A stretch of DNA of 64,000 nt from Paenibacillus ottowii (GTDB lineage: Bacteria; Bacillota; Bacilli; Paenibacillales; Paenibacillaceae), in assembly GCF_006874425.1 (NCBI RefSeq), contig NZ_VIJZ01000003.1:434001-498000 (forward strand), given 5' to 3'. Below are positions 8,015-17,005 of the stretch, in pieces (within the stretch, counting starts at the first letter, position 1; every line of letters starts with the position of its first letter). The notes below the pieces were generated by a model, which was given only the letters and a program-made list of their open reading frames with translations, had not been told where the DNA came from and did no database searches. The translations under genes were made by a program, and so were the position numbers.

Positions 8015-9836
8015 GGCTGACTCCTCCCCGGGGAATTTGCATTCTCATTTCCGTTCCCGTTTCATCCGTGAGTATGAATAATCCCGCCTGATCTCCATAC
8101 AAAAGCTTCAACCGTGTGTTCAGATTTTTCAAGCCAATATGCTCGCTCTCCCGCTCCTCCCATTTTTCATGGAACGAATCGAGCACCATTTTCAGCTTGT
8201 CCTCTGAAATCCCAGGTCCGTTGTCCCTGACTGCAATTGTAGCGTCTGTAGTACCCGATTCGGCCGAAATGACGATCAGAATGTCACTTGATACTTTCTC
8301 CAGCGCATGTTTAATAGAGTTCTCTACCAATGTTTGCACGGATAGTCTCGGAATCGGCAGCTCCATCAGCGTATCCTCCCATACCACCTCGACTTGGAGT
8401 CTCGCCCCAAATCTTGCCTTTTGCAGACCTATATACCGTTCAATATGCTTGAGTTCCTCGCGGGCAGCTACGATATCCTTGCCATTGATGGAATACCGCA
8501 GAGTTTGGGCCAATGCATCTACCATATCCGCCATGTCGAACATCTTCCGCTTTAGTGCCTGTGTGGATATGGCTTGTAAGGCATTGTACAGAAAATGGGG
8601 ATTAATTTCAGCCTCCAGCGCCTTGAGTATGGCATTCTTTTCGACCAGCTTCATGCGGTAGCGCTCATTAATAAGTTCTTCGGTTCTTTGGACCATTTCG
8701 TTAAAATGCAGCGACAAATATGCAATCTCATCATTCCCCTTCACAGGAGCCCTTGCCCCAAAATCCCCGGTACTAAACCGTTTCATCTGGGTAGATAGCT
8801 TATGTAAAGGTCGGGTAATGGCGTTCGAGGTCAATGTCACTAAAATAATAGATACACCTAAAAATAAAGCTCCGATGACATAGCTCCAATTCCGCGTGGT
8901 CGTAGCCGCTTCATAAATTTGGCGGTACGGTATGGGCTTGATGAGCTGCCACCCGTTCTTTTCACCAGCATCATAAATGACCAAATACTCCTGATTGCCA
9001 CTGCGATCTGACCACGTTACTCGCCCGTTTCCTTCCTCTCCAATCTGAGCCAATACTCCAGAATCACGCATTCGTTCATACAACGGAAGGCTATTCACAT
9101 AAAAGGAAACCCGTTTAGGGCTGAGCAGCATCAGTTGGTCCCCCTCACCCAGTGGGACATTCTGCATGATTTCATCAATAGCGCTTGTATTGTAATAGAA
9201 GGACAACACTGCCTGCGGGTGACGGGATGCAATCGATCTCAGCACTCGATGGTAAGCCATAAAGCTGGCTTGTGGCGCCACATAGCCCATATCAGAGCGG
9301 GACCCGACAAAGGATTGAAAAGCTTCGTTAGTGGTACTGGCCATCGCCTCTTTATACCAAGGAAGCTTGGGAATATCCGTGTTTATTCCTTTGCGTACTG
9401 TAATATTGTACGTTTCCCTAGTCACCACGTAGTATTGATGCCGGTCCGCCACATACAAATAGATCGCTTCCAGATCATTGCGGGAATAGAACATGTTGCG
9501 CAGGTAATTCTCAATGACCATTCGTGCAGCATAATCCTGATTCTCATTGGCAATCGCGTTCATGATATCGTTATAGCGAAGCTGCGGAAGAGCCAGCTGC
9601 TGCATCCCCTCCAGGTAATCCTCCAAATTCTGATTGACCAGCAGCAGATTATTTGTTGTGCTGGCGATGCTATGATTAACCGACTCCTTTTCAATCATCT
9701 GATAGGAAATAATCGTGAGTGAGCCCACCACCAGGATAATCACCGAGGTAAACAACAGAATGAGCTTGTTCACTAATTTTTGTGTCATCCGCCTCCACAT
9801 GGATTGAAGAAATGTTCCTACATGCCCTGACATCAT
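8007..9836 (-). CDS. sensor histidine kinase (YesM family)
   Basis: 609-aa membrane kinase. First transmembrane helix KLILLFTSVIILVVGSLTII, an extracytoplasmic sensing region of about 270 residues, second helix VIGALFLGVSIILVTL, HAMP segment, then the His_kinase domain with the phospho-acceptor in INPHFLYNALQAIS and a HATPase domain with NSIKHAL and DNGPGIS. The start MMSGHVGTF is preferred because AAGGGG lies 8 bases upstream; the ORF extends 20 codons further. It should phosphorylate the coupled YesN-type regulator. The extracellular domain suggests sensing of an external sugar or loaded binding protein. Confidence 0.92.
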   Translation of the reverse strand: MMSGHVGTFLQSMWRRMTQKLVNKLILLFTSVIILVVGSLTIISYQMIEKESVNHSIASTTNNLLLVNQNLEDYLEGMQQLALPQLRYNDIMNAIANENQDYAARMVIENYLRNMFYSRNDLEAIYLYVADRHQYYVVTRETYNITVRKGINTDIPKLPWYKEAMASTTNEAFQSFVGSRSDMGYVAPQASFMAYHRVLRSIASRHPQAVLSFYYNTSAIDEIMQNVPLGEGDQLMLLSPKRVSFYVNSLPLYERMRDSGVLAQIGEEGNGRVTWSDRSGNQEYLVIYDAGEKNGWQLIKPIPYRQIYEAATTTRNWSYVIGALFLGVSIILVTLTSNAITRPLHKLSTQMKRFSTGDFGARAPVKGNDEIAYLSLHFNEMVQRTEELINERYRMKLVEKNAILKALEAEINPHFLYNALQAISTQALKRKMFDMADMVDALAQTLRYSINGKDIVAAREELKHIERYIGLQKARFGARLQVEVVWEDTLMELPIPRLSVQTLVENSIKHALEKVSSDILIVISAESGTTDATIAVRDNGPGISEDKLKMVLDSFHEKWEERESEHIGLKNLNTRLKLLYGDQAGLFILTDETGTEMRMQIPRGGVSHV

Positions 9837-9988
9837 GATAATCGCCCCTTTTGAAAGCGTACACATTTTTACCCTCAACTGTTTTCTTAAATCCATTGGT
9901 CCGGCCCTAGGGGCTGTCCTATACTTTCATTATATCTTAAACAGCCTGGAGCGAAAGACCGGAAAATGCTGAGAAAAAGAGGTGCGTT

Positions 9989-10885
9989 ATGCTGAGAAAA
10001 AGGGGAACACGAGGCGACAAGGGCAGTAAGCTAGAATTTGGTTTATTCACACTGCCCGTAATCTTGTGCATTACAATTGCATTTTATATTCCGTTTTTGA
10101 TGACGATACGCTATTCCCTGACCAAGTGGAACGGCATATCCAAACATCCGAAATTCGTAGGTCTGGATAACTTCAAGCAAATCTTGCTCGGAGATGCTAA
10201 CTTTGCACATGCAGCCTGGTTTACGGTTAAATATGCCATTCTATACATTGTATTAGTAAATGTGCTGGCTATTTTGCTGGCGCTCGTCCTCGACATGAAG
10301 CTCAAAAGCTCGGCTTGGCTACGCGCGGCTTTCTTTATTCCTTATATCCTCAGCCTCGTCATTGTCGGCTTTATATGGAAATTCATCTTTATGCAAGGCT
10401 TCGAGTCACTGGGACACAGTACAGGCTGGGGTATCTTCCAGCTCAGTTGGCTAGGCGAGGAAGGGCTCGCGTTTATTTCCATTCTGGCGGTATCCATTTG
10501 GCAATCTATTGGCTTTTACATGGTCATTTATATCGCAGGCTTGCAATCGGTGCCTGAGGATCTAAAAGAGGCTGCCATCGTGGACGGAGCAGGGCCGATT
10601 CGGAGATTTTTCAGTATTATTTTACCGATGCTCGCACCTTCGATTACGATCTCGGTCTTCATGGCACTGACCAACTCGATCAAAGTGTTCGATGTTATTT
10701 TATCTCTGACTGGCGGTGGGCCGGGAGGCACGACATACAGTATTGCGTATGATATTTACCGAGATACGTTCCAGAACAATCTGTATGGCTACGGAACAGC
10801 CAAAGCCCTGATCTTATTCGTTGCAGTGCTGGTCATTACGATTATTCAATTGTCTATTTTCAAACGCAGGGAGGTTGAAGCCTGA
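9989..10885 (+). CDS. carbohydrate ABC transporter permease (MalF/MsmE-F type)
   Basis: 298-aa inner-membrane permease with six predicted helices and the EAA loop (PEDLKEAAIVDGAGPIRRFFSIILP) that contacts the ATPase. Ends in the same TGATG as the next gene starts, so the two permeases are coupled. AGAGG lies upstream of the ATG. Divergent from the two-component operon across a 150-base intergenic region that probably holds both promoters and the YesN-type operator. Partner binding protein is the gene at 4957-6261. Confidence 0.92.
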   Translation: MLRKRGTRGDKGSKLEFGLFTLPVILCITIAFYIPFLMTIRYSLTKWNGISKHPKFVGLDNFKQILLGDANFAHAAWFTVKYAILYIVLVNVLAILLALVLDMKLKSSAWLRAAFFIPYILSLVIVGFIWKFIFMQGFESLGHSTGWGIFQLSWLGEEGLAFISILAVSIWQSIGFYMVIYIAGLQSVPEDLKEAAIVDGAGPIRRFFSIILPMLAPSITISVFMALTNSIKVFDVILSLTGGGPGGTTYSIAYDIYRDTFQNNLYGYGTAKALILFVAVLVITIIQLSIFKRREVEA

Positions 10886-11715
10886 TGCAACGCAGCCGTA
10901 CGGCACGTATTTTGCTGGAAGCGGGCATGATTGTATTATCACTGTTATTTTTGTACCCGCTGTTTCTCGCCATTAACAATTCGTTCAAAAGCTTTGCTGA
11001 GGTCATGACCGACGTCATTGCACTGCCCAAGCAGCTTTCGCTGGATAACTATGTATACGTATGGAAGTTCATTGACTATCCGCGCTTATTTCTGAATAAC
11101 ACGATCATTACCTTGCTCGGGCTGGCAGGCATCGTGCTGATATCCTCCATTGCTGCCTATAAGCTGGCACGGACGAAAAGCAAGTGGAGCTCCGCCATTT
11201 ACATGCTGTGCATCATGCCAATGCTGATTCCATTCCAGTCTATTATGCTGACCGTCCTGCGACTGGCAAAAGACTTGAATTTGGCAGACAGCACTTGGGG
11301 ACTTGGCCTGCTGTACTGGGGTTTCGGAGCCCCGCTGGCAGTGTTTATCTATCACGGCTTCGTGAAAGGCATTCCAGTCGAGATTGACGAAAGCGCCAAG
11401 ATCGACGGAGCCTCAGGCTTTCGGCTTTTCTTTTCCGTCATCTTTCCGTTGTTGAAATCGGTCACCGCCACCATTGTTATTATCGACGTGATGTGGATAT
11501 GGAACGATTTCCTGCTTCCGCTGCTCATGGTCAACGGTTCACCTAGCACCAAAACGCTTACCCTGGCCGCCTATACCTTCGTCGGGCAGTATACATCTGA
11601 CTGGCAATATGCCATGACCGCGATGGTAATGGCTGTGCTGCCCTCCATTATCGTATTTATCTTTCTGCAAAAATACATTGTTAAAGGCGTAGTGGCCGGG
11701 GCCGTCAAAGGCTGA
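10885..11715 (+). CDS. carbohydrate ABC transporter permease (MalG type)
   Basis: 276-aa permease, six helices, EAA loop GIPVEIDESAKIDGASGFRLFF. The N-terminal LSLLFLYPLFLAINNSFK pattern is typical of the MalG/MsmG subunit. Its ATG overlaps the TGA of the preceding permease. Followed by a hairpin terminator. The ATPase is missing from the locus and is presumably supplied in trans. Confidence 0.92.
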   Translation: MQRSRTARILLEAGMIVLSLLFLYPLFLAINNSFKSFAEVMTDVIALPKQLSLDNYVYVWKFIDYPRLFLNNTIITLLGLAGIVLISSIAAYKLARTKSKWSSAIYMLCIMPMLIPFQSIMLTVLRLAKDLNLADSTWGLGLLYWGFGAPLAVFIYHGFVKGIPVEIDESAKIDGASGFRLFFSVIFPLLKSVTATIVIIDVMWIWNDFLLPLLMVNGSPSTKTLTLAAYTFVGQYTSDWQYAMTAMVMAVLPSIIVFIFLQKYIVKGVVAGAVKG

Positions 11716-11743
11716 GGCAACTACACCCTTACAGATGACCCAA

Positions 11744-11777
11744 AGAAGACTTGCGTAAACTTTACGCAAGTCCTCTT
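11744..11777. terminator. hairpin between convergent permease and signal peptidase genes
   Basis: Perfect 12-bp inverted repeat GACTTGCGTAAA / TTTACGCAAGTC with a one-base centre, extended by AGA/TCT pairs. T-rich on both flanks, so it probably serves both convergent transcripts. Confidence 0.75.
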
Positions 11778-11808
11778 ATCTTCGTGATGCTAAGCTCGCA
11801 TTACGGCA

Positions 11809-12429
11809 CTATTTATGCTTAACCCATTGGGCGTTATCGATCGGCCAAAAAACCACATCCGCACGTCCAACAATATCCTTGATGGAAACAAAACCAATAG
11901 CACGGCTATCCCTACTATTATTGCGGTGGTCACCCATCACAAAGATATACCCCTCAGGAACCTTAGATTCGGTAATGGTCCCATTGGGAAAGTCCACATT
12001 ATTATATAATTCTCCCTTGGCATGAGCATCTTGGATAGCTTTTTGAATGTATGGCTCCTCTACTTTCTTACCGTTCACATAAAGATGATCACCTTGATAC
12101 TGAATGGTATCTCCAGCCACTCCAATAACACGCTTAATAAAGTCTTTTTGTTCCTTCCTCACATGGAATACCACAACCTCACTTGGCTTGGGATCACGAA
12201 AATCGTAAATCATCTTATTCACGACCACCCGTTCATCTGTCTTGAAGTTCGGTTCCATAGATGCTCCCTCGACAATAAACGGCGCAAACAATAACCAACG
12301 TATAATGAACACGAGCACAATAGCTACAACAATTGCTTTGAGCCAATCCATCATCTCATGTTTCACTCGCGGTTGCTTTTCGTGTAATGCTTCGGAAACT
12401 GAATTCGTCAAATGCTTCCCATTCTCCAT
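11809..12429 (-). CDS. lepB: signal peptidase I
   Basis: 206-aa type I signal peptidase of the Gram-positive (SipS/SipT) kind with one N-terminal transmembrane helix (about residues 30-50). The catalytic Ser57 is in EGASMEP and the general-base Lys99 in FIKRVIGVAGD; GDHRNNSRDSR forms the conserved box E near the C-terminus. It cleaves signal peptides of secreted proteins on the outer face of the membrane. It stands alone, convergent with the sugar permeases and divergent from the pectate lyase gene. The cell would have further Sip paralogues elsewhere, which is usual but not visible here. Confidence 0.95.
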   Translation of the reverse strand: MENGKHLTNSVSEALHEKQPRVKHEMMDWLKAIVVAIVLVFIIRWLLFAPFIVEGASMEPNFKTDERVVVNKMIYDFRDPKPSEVVVFHVRKEQKDFIKRVIGVAGDTIQYQGDHLYVNGKKVEEPYIQKAIQDAHAKGELYNNVDFPNGTITESKVPEGYIFVMGDHRNNSRDSRAIGFVSIKDIVGRADVVFWPIDNAQWVKHK

Positions 12430-12581
12430 GCACTAAATCCACCCTTTCTCACGGTTTTATTTCTATTATATGTATTATGTTTAAGTATAATCAAATTTTG
12501 CCAGTCTAGCGAAACCATATTTTTAGTTGAAACAAAAGTGTGAACTTTTTTTCACATTAGCAAAAAAGCAATAAAAAACTG

Positions 12582-12610
12582 TTGATGCAAACGTTAACAT
12601 ATATTACACT
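12582..12610 (+). promoter_or_regulatory. promoter of pectate lyase gene with overlapping cre box
   Basis: TTGATG at 12582-12587, 17-base spacer, TACACT at 12605-12610. A cre box, ATGCAAACGTTAACA at 12585-12599, fits the WTGNAANCGNWNNCW consensus at every position and covers the -35 and spacer, so CcpA would block RNA polymerase. The transcript would have a leader of about 140 bases. Confidence 0.75.
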
Positions 12611-12760
12611 GTGCATATACTTCTTAGAGCGTTTTGGACTTATGATAGGTCAATCTGTTCCCTCGGGAGGTGTCCTGCCTTTTAATGGAATGACAGCATG
12701 AGCCGCTTTTATATGTGCTATCTTCTTTTAAAATATGAGCTCAAATAAGGAGGAATTTAC

Positions 12761-14110
12761 ATGTTTAAACGGAATGATCGTCCAAAAAACGGATTTAACG
12801 CTTTAAGACTCGGTGTTTCTTTTGTTTTTGCTTCTTCTTGCCTTCTTGGAACCGCCTACGCAGATGTCCCATCCAATAACCTTCCCTCTTCCACACTTAC
12901 AGAGGAGGCAGCCAGTGCAACCAATCCAGCAGCTGTTTCTACCACGTTAGCGGCAGGTGATTTGTATGTGGCTCCAAATGGTAACGTGTCCAATCCAGGC
13001 ACCATTTCTAGTCCTACCACCCTCGAAGCAGCACTGACACAAATTGCCCCTGGTAAAACGATCTATCTGCGTGGTGGTAACTACGCCTACTCCTCAACGA
13101 TTACAATTCAGCGTGGAAATAACGGCAGTAACGGCTCACTCAAAGGGTTAGTCGCTTACGGCAGTGAAAAGCCCGTACTTGATTTCTCTGCTCAGGCCTT
13201 TGGTTCAGCCAATCGGGGACTTCAGCTTAACGGAGACTTCTGGCTTGTCAAAGGTCTTGAGGTTAAAGGTGCCGGAGATAACGGTATCTATATCGGCGGC
13301 AGCAATAACCGGATTGAAAACGTCGAGACTCACCACAATCGGGATACCGGGCTCCAGCTTGGACGTTACTCCCCTAACGCCTCCAACAATGAGTGGCCTT
13401 CAAACAATTTGATTTTGAATTCCTACTCTCACGACAACGCCGATCCTGATAATGGCGAGGATGCCGATGGCTTTGCAGCCAAACTGACTGTAGGACCAGG
13501 CAACGTGTTCGATAACTGCTTGGCAGCGTACAACGTAGACGATGGCTGGGATCTGTACAGCAAAACGGAAACAGGACCTATCGGTGCCGTAACCATTTTG
13601 AACAGTGTGGCCCATCACAACGGGCAAACCTCTGACGGAACGTCTACTGCGAACAGTGACGGCAACGGCTTTAAGCTGGGTGGAGACAAGATCAAAGTCA
13701 ACCACATTGTCAAAAACAGTATTGCTTTCCAAAACAAAAAGCATGGATTCACCTACAACAGCAACCCTGGCACAATTACGTTGACCAATAATACGTCGTG
13801 GGACAATGGACAAAGCAATTTCGCCTTTGACAAGGGTGAACACGTGTTCATTAACAATCTCTCTTTCGAGGGAACAGCAAGTGACAAAACAAGTGGTACA
13901 GATCAGGATAACTCCAACGTCTGGTGGAAAAACAAAAAATCGACGAATGCCAAAGGCCTCGCAGCCAGTGCAGATGACTTTGTGAGTCTCGTACCTTCCA
14001 TTACTCGAAATACAGACGGTTCCATCCAGCTTGGTGATTTCCTTAAGCTGGCCAAAGGAAGCGATCTGATTGGTTCGGGTACTCCGAGCGGAAATATAGG
14101 GGCGCGGTAA
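12761..14110 (+). CDS. secreted pectate lyase, PL9 family
   Basis: 449 aa with a Sec signal peptide (positively charged start, hydrophobic stretch, cleavage near TAYA-DV at about residue 34). The rest is a parallel beta-helix: DLYVAPNGNVSNPGT, IYLRGGNY, then repeated NRIENVETHHNRDTGLQLG and similar coils. PL9 hallmarks are the catalytic Lys (K241 in GFAAKLTVGPG) and clustered Asp residues for calcium (NADPDNGEDADG and YNVDDGWDLY). It should cut polygalacturonate by beta-elimination outside the cell, giving unsaturated oligogalacturonides. Strong AAGGAGG site before the ATG. Followed by a GPH transporter and GH105 enzyme that can import and process such products. Controlled by the cre-overlapped promoter at 12582-12610. 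Confidence 0.92.
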   Translation: MFKRNDRPKNGFNALRLGVSFVFASSCLLGTAYADVPSNNLPSSTLTEEAASATNPAAVSTTLAAGDLYVAPNGNVSNPGTISSPTTLEAALTQIAPGKTIYLRGGNYAYSSTITIQRGNNGSNGSLKGLVAYGSEKPVLDFSAQAFGSANRGLQLNGDFWLVKGLEVKGAGDNGIYIGGSNNRIENVETHHNRDTGLQLGRYSPNASNNEWPSNNLILNSYSHDNADPDNGEDADGFAAKLTVGPGNVFDNCLAAYNVDDGWDLYSKTETGPIGAVTILNSVAHHNGQTSDGTSTANSDGNGFKLGGDKIKVNHIVKNSIAFQNKKHGFTYNSNPGTITLTNNTSWDNGQSNFAFDKGEHVFINNLSFEGTASDKTSGTDQDNSNVWWKNKKSTNAKGLAASADDFVSLVPSITRNTDGSIQLGDFLKLAKGSDLIGSGTPSGNIGAR

Positions 14111-14221
14111 TAGCTCCAACTCATCAGGACGCCTGGCCCATCTACCAACCTAGACCATTCTGCATAATATAGCGACCGGTGATTGTCCTCATAACCAGAC
14201 AAAATATGAGGTGAACGGATC

Positions 14222-15754
14222 ATGGAACGGAAAATCACACTGAAACATACACTTGCCTATGGAAGCGGTAACATGCTGGGAAGTGGTGCACTTGCTATTA
14301 GTGGTGCATGGTTAATGTACTTTTATACAACCTTCTGCGGACTATCTCCTGTTCAGGCCGCAGCCATCTTCTCTGTTGCCAGCATCATAGATGCGGTCAG
14401 CAATCCGATCATGGGCTTTATCAGCGATAACTTTCACCGAACCCGCTTAGGCCGTAAATTCGGCAGACGCCGTTTTTTCATCATGTTGGGAATCCCGCTG
14501 ATGCTCGTGTATCCGATGCTTTGGATAGATGGGCTGGGCTTCTGGTACTACCTGAGTACGTACGTGCTGTTTGAACTGGTGTACACCTCTGTCATGGTGC
14601 CGTATGAAGCACTAGCGTCCGAGATGACCCGAGACTTCGGCGCACGCTCCAGATTGACTGGATGGAAGGCCATGTTCGGTAAAATTGCCAATTTTGCCGC
14701 TGCTTTTATCCCTGGTCGCTTTATTGCTGCTTACGGCAAAGACTCTCCATTGCCGTTCTTGTATACGGGTCTCGTTTTTGCAGCAATCCTACTGATTGCC
14801 ATGGCATTCTTGTACAAAAACTCCTGGGAACGACCAAGCGAGGAACTGCAAAAGGAACTGGAAGGTGAAGCTCCGCTTTCCTTTATAGATTCCATGAAAA
14901 AGTTGTTTGTCGACATTTCCTCTACTTTCCGGGTCAAGACATTTCGTCATCATCTCGGGATGTACCTGGGCGGCTTTTCGGCAGAGTGGCTATTTACTTC
15001 AGCTTTTACGTACTTTATTGTGTTCTCCTTGTTCCAAAGCTCTGAAATGGTATCCAATCTGAACAGCTTTAACTCTGTCATTCAATTGATCTCTACCTAT
15101 TTCTTTATCCAATTCTGTGTGCGTAAAGGGTTTCGTATGCCTTTCATCGCCGCACTTGTCGTCGTTTGCTTTAGCGTAGCCGGTTATGGCCTGCTCTATC
15201 TCACAGGAGCCTCTAATACAATGATATGGCTATATGTCATCACCCTGTTCATGGGGCTTGGTACAGGTGGCGTCTACTACATCCCTTGGAACCAATACAC
15301 GTTCCTTGCCGATGTGGACGAAGCATTGACTGGTCGTCGCCGGGAAGGTATTTATGCGGGGATGATGACTTTTGCCGGAAAAATGGTACGGGCCGTAGTC
15401 GTCTTTATTCTCGGCTGGGTGTTGCAGCACTTTGGCTTTGTATCCGGAGCTGAAAGTCAGCCAGTCTCTGCTCAGCACGCTATCTTTTATGTACTCGTGG
15501 TGGGTACAATCGCCCTCGCGATCATCGGTATGATGGCTTCTGTGGTGATGAAGCTGGATATTGACAGCCACAAGAAGCTAATCGCGGAGATTGACCGCCT
15601 CAAAAATGGTGGCTCCATGAAATCAGCGAAGCCGGAAGCTCGCAAAGTGTTCGAACAGCTGACAGGTTTCAGCTACGACCGGTGCTGGGGCAACAATAAC
15701 GTGGGCTTCAAGAACAAACCCGTTGATCCCAAGACACATACTCCATCTATGTAA
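14222..15754 (+). CDS. GPH-family sugar:cation symporter (TogT/MelB-like)
   Basis: 510-aa membrane protein of the glycoside-pentoside-hexuronide family within the major facilitator superfamily, with about 12 helices. Seen are the N-terminal YGSGNMLGSGALAISGAWLM, the conserved DAVSNPIMGFISDNF (cation-coupling Asp region of helix 2) and RTRLGRKFGRRRFF loop. A C-terminal tail of about 60 polar residues is cytosolic. Members carry melibiose, glucuronides or, as TogT in pectinolytic bacteria, oligogalacturonides. Lying between a pectate lyase and a GH105 hydrolase, it most likely imports unsaturated di- or oligogalacturonides. Probably co-transcribed with both neighbours (gaps 111 and 49 bases). 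Confidence 0.88.
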   Translation: MERKITLKHTLAYGSGNMLGSGALAISGAWLMYFYTTFCGLSPVQAAAIFSVASIIDAVSNPIMGFISDNFHRTRLGRKFGRRRFFIMLGIPLMLVYPMLWIDGLGFWYYLSTYVLFELVYTSVMVPYEALASEMTRDFGARSRLTGWKAMFGKIANFAAAFIPGRFIAAYGKDSPLPFLYTGLVFAAILLIAMAFLYKNSWERPSEELQKELEGEAPLSFIDSMKKLFVDISSTFRVKTFRHHLGMYLGGFSAEWLFTSAFTYFIVFSLFQSSEMVSNLNSFNSVIQLISTYFFIQFCVRKGFRMPFIAALVVVCFSVAGYGLLYLTGASNTMIWLYVITLFMGLGTGGVYYIPWNQYTFLADVDEALTGRRREGIYAGMMTFAGKMVRAVVVFILGWVLQHFGFVSGAESQPVSAQHAIFYVLVVGTIALAIIGMMASVVMKLDIDSHKKLIAEIDRLKNGGSMKSAKPEARKVFEQLTGFSYDRCWGNNNVGFKNKPVDPKTHTPSM

Positions 15755-15803
15755 ACAGCAATAACAATTACAGATTAAACTTTACTGAAGAGGTGACTGT
15801 ATC

Positions 15804-16931
15804 ATGGCAAATTCAACATCGCAACCAACAACCAATCCTACAAAAACAGGTTCCTGGGCTGTACGTATGAGCGAGTCCGTGCTTAAGCGGAGTCCTGAAT
15901 TTTTTGAAAAATGGGAATATGACCATGGTGTGATTTACAGAGGTCTGGAGTGGGTTGGCGAACTGACAGGTGATCCCAAATATATGGAATATATTAAAAA
16001 ACATATGGATCACTTTGTGGATGAAAATGGCGTGATTCAGCGTTATAAAGTAGATGAATACAATATTGACCACGTGAATAACGGCAAGCTGCTCTTCTCT
16101 TTGTATCGTGCCACAGAGGATGAACGTTATAAAAAGGCAGCCTTCCAATTACGCAGTCAGCTGGAAAAACATCCTCGCACCAGCGAGGGCGCATTCTGGC
16201 ATAAACAAATTTATCCGTATCAAATTTGGCTTGACGGCTTGTACATGGGTGCCCCGTTTTATGCTGAATTTATCCGCGAATTTGGAGACCCGTCAGAATT
16301 TGACGATGTGACCCTGCAATTCAAGCTATGCTACAAGCATACACGTGATCCTGAAACGGGTCTGCTCTATCATGCTTGGGATGAGAAGCGGGAACAGCAT
16401 TGGTGCAACCCGGAAACAGGCTGTTCCAAAAATTTCTGGGGCCGCTCCATGGGCTGGTTTGTCATGGCACTCGTCGACGTGCTGGACTACATCCCGGAAG
16501 ATCATGCAGATCGTCCCGTCTTGATCGATATGCTGAACGAAACACTGGAGGCCTTGCTGAAGGTGCGTGATAAAGAAAGCGGCGTCTTTTATCAGGTGCT
16601 CAACCTAGGCCATGTGAAAGGCAACTATCTGGAAGCATCTGCTTCCTGCATGATTCTGTACGCTATGGCTAAAGGTGTTCGCAAAGGTTATCTGCCTGAG
16701 CATTATCGCCAAGAAGCAGAAATCATCCGTAAAGGCATTATTGATGAATTTATCACGATTACTGAAGAAGGACTGGTGAATCTGAACAAAACAGTGCAAG
16801 TAAGCGGTCTGGGGGGTAAAGATCGCCGGGATGGTACCTTCGCTTATTATATTAGCGAGCCAATTATAACTAATGACCCCAAAGGGATTGGCGCCTTCAT
16901 TCAGGCGATGGGTGAAGCAGAACGCATCTAA
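15804..16931 (+). CDS. GH105 unsaturated uronyl hydrolase (YteR/YesR-like)
   Basis: 375 aa, cytoplasmic, (alpha/alpha)6 barrel family. IWLDGLYMGAPFYAEF contains the catalytic Asp (D144, corresponding to D143 of B. subtilis YteR), and WGRSMGWFVMALVDVLDYIP is the second conserved block. GH105 enzymes hydrate the double bond and release unsaturated uronic acid from the non-reducing end of lyase products. With the upstream PL9 lyase and GPH transporter it completes a depolymerise-import-cleave set for pectin. Whether it prefers unsaturated galacturonyl or rhamnogalacturonyl disaccharides is not decided by sequence. The nearby but separate rhamnose operon (57-61 kb) would fit rhamnogalacturonan use. 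Confidence 0.9.
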   Translation: MANSTSQPTTNPTKTGSWAVRMSESVLKRSPEFFEKWEYDHGVIYRGLEWVGELTGDPKYMEYIKKHMDHFVDENGVIQRYKVDEYNIDHVNNGKLLFSLYRATEDERYKKAAFQLRSQLEKHPRTSEGAFWHKQIYPYQIWLDGLYMGAPFYAEFIREFGDPSEFDDVTLQFKLCYKHTRDPETGLLYHAWDEKREQHWCNPETGCSKNFWGRSMGWFVMALVDVLDYIPEDHADRPVLIDMLNETLEALLKVRDKESGVFYQVLNLGHVKGNYLEASASCMILYAMAKGVRKGYLPEHYRQEAEIIRKGIIDEFITITEEGLVNLNKTVQVSGLGGKDRRDGTFAYYISEPIITNDPKGIGAFIQAMGEAERI

Positions 16932-16959
16932 ATGATGCGGACTATATACTTTAGATAGC

Positions 16960-16996
16960 ACAAAGGACGGTGGCGATGTGCCCCCGTCCTTTTCTC
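16960..16996. terminator. terminator between GH105 and deacetylase genes
   Basis: Stem AAAGGACGG / CCGTCCTTTT with a GC-rich loop between two convergent genes. T run on the plus strand; also usable on the minus strand. Confidence 0.8.
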
Positions 16997-17005
16997 ATAT
17001 ATATT

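Noticed and set aside
8116..9722. Long plus-strand frames opposite the histidine kinase (181 and 195 codons)
   Set aside because: Antisense shadows; no recognisable domain, no ribosome sites, and the minus-strand kinase is complete.
9966..10008. Repeated ATGCTGAGAAAAAG at the start of the first sugar permease
   Set aside because: Two copies 23 bases apart and out of frame; looks like a small local duplication. The second ATG has the ribosome site and keeps the expected N-terminus.
13400..14119. 239-codon minus-strand frame opposite the pectate lyase
   Set aside because: Antisense of a Gly/Asn-rich beta-helix gene; no motif or start signal.
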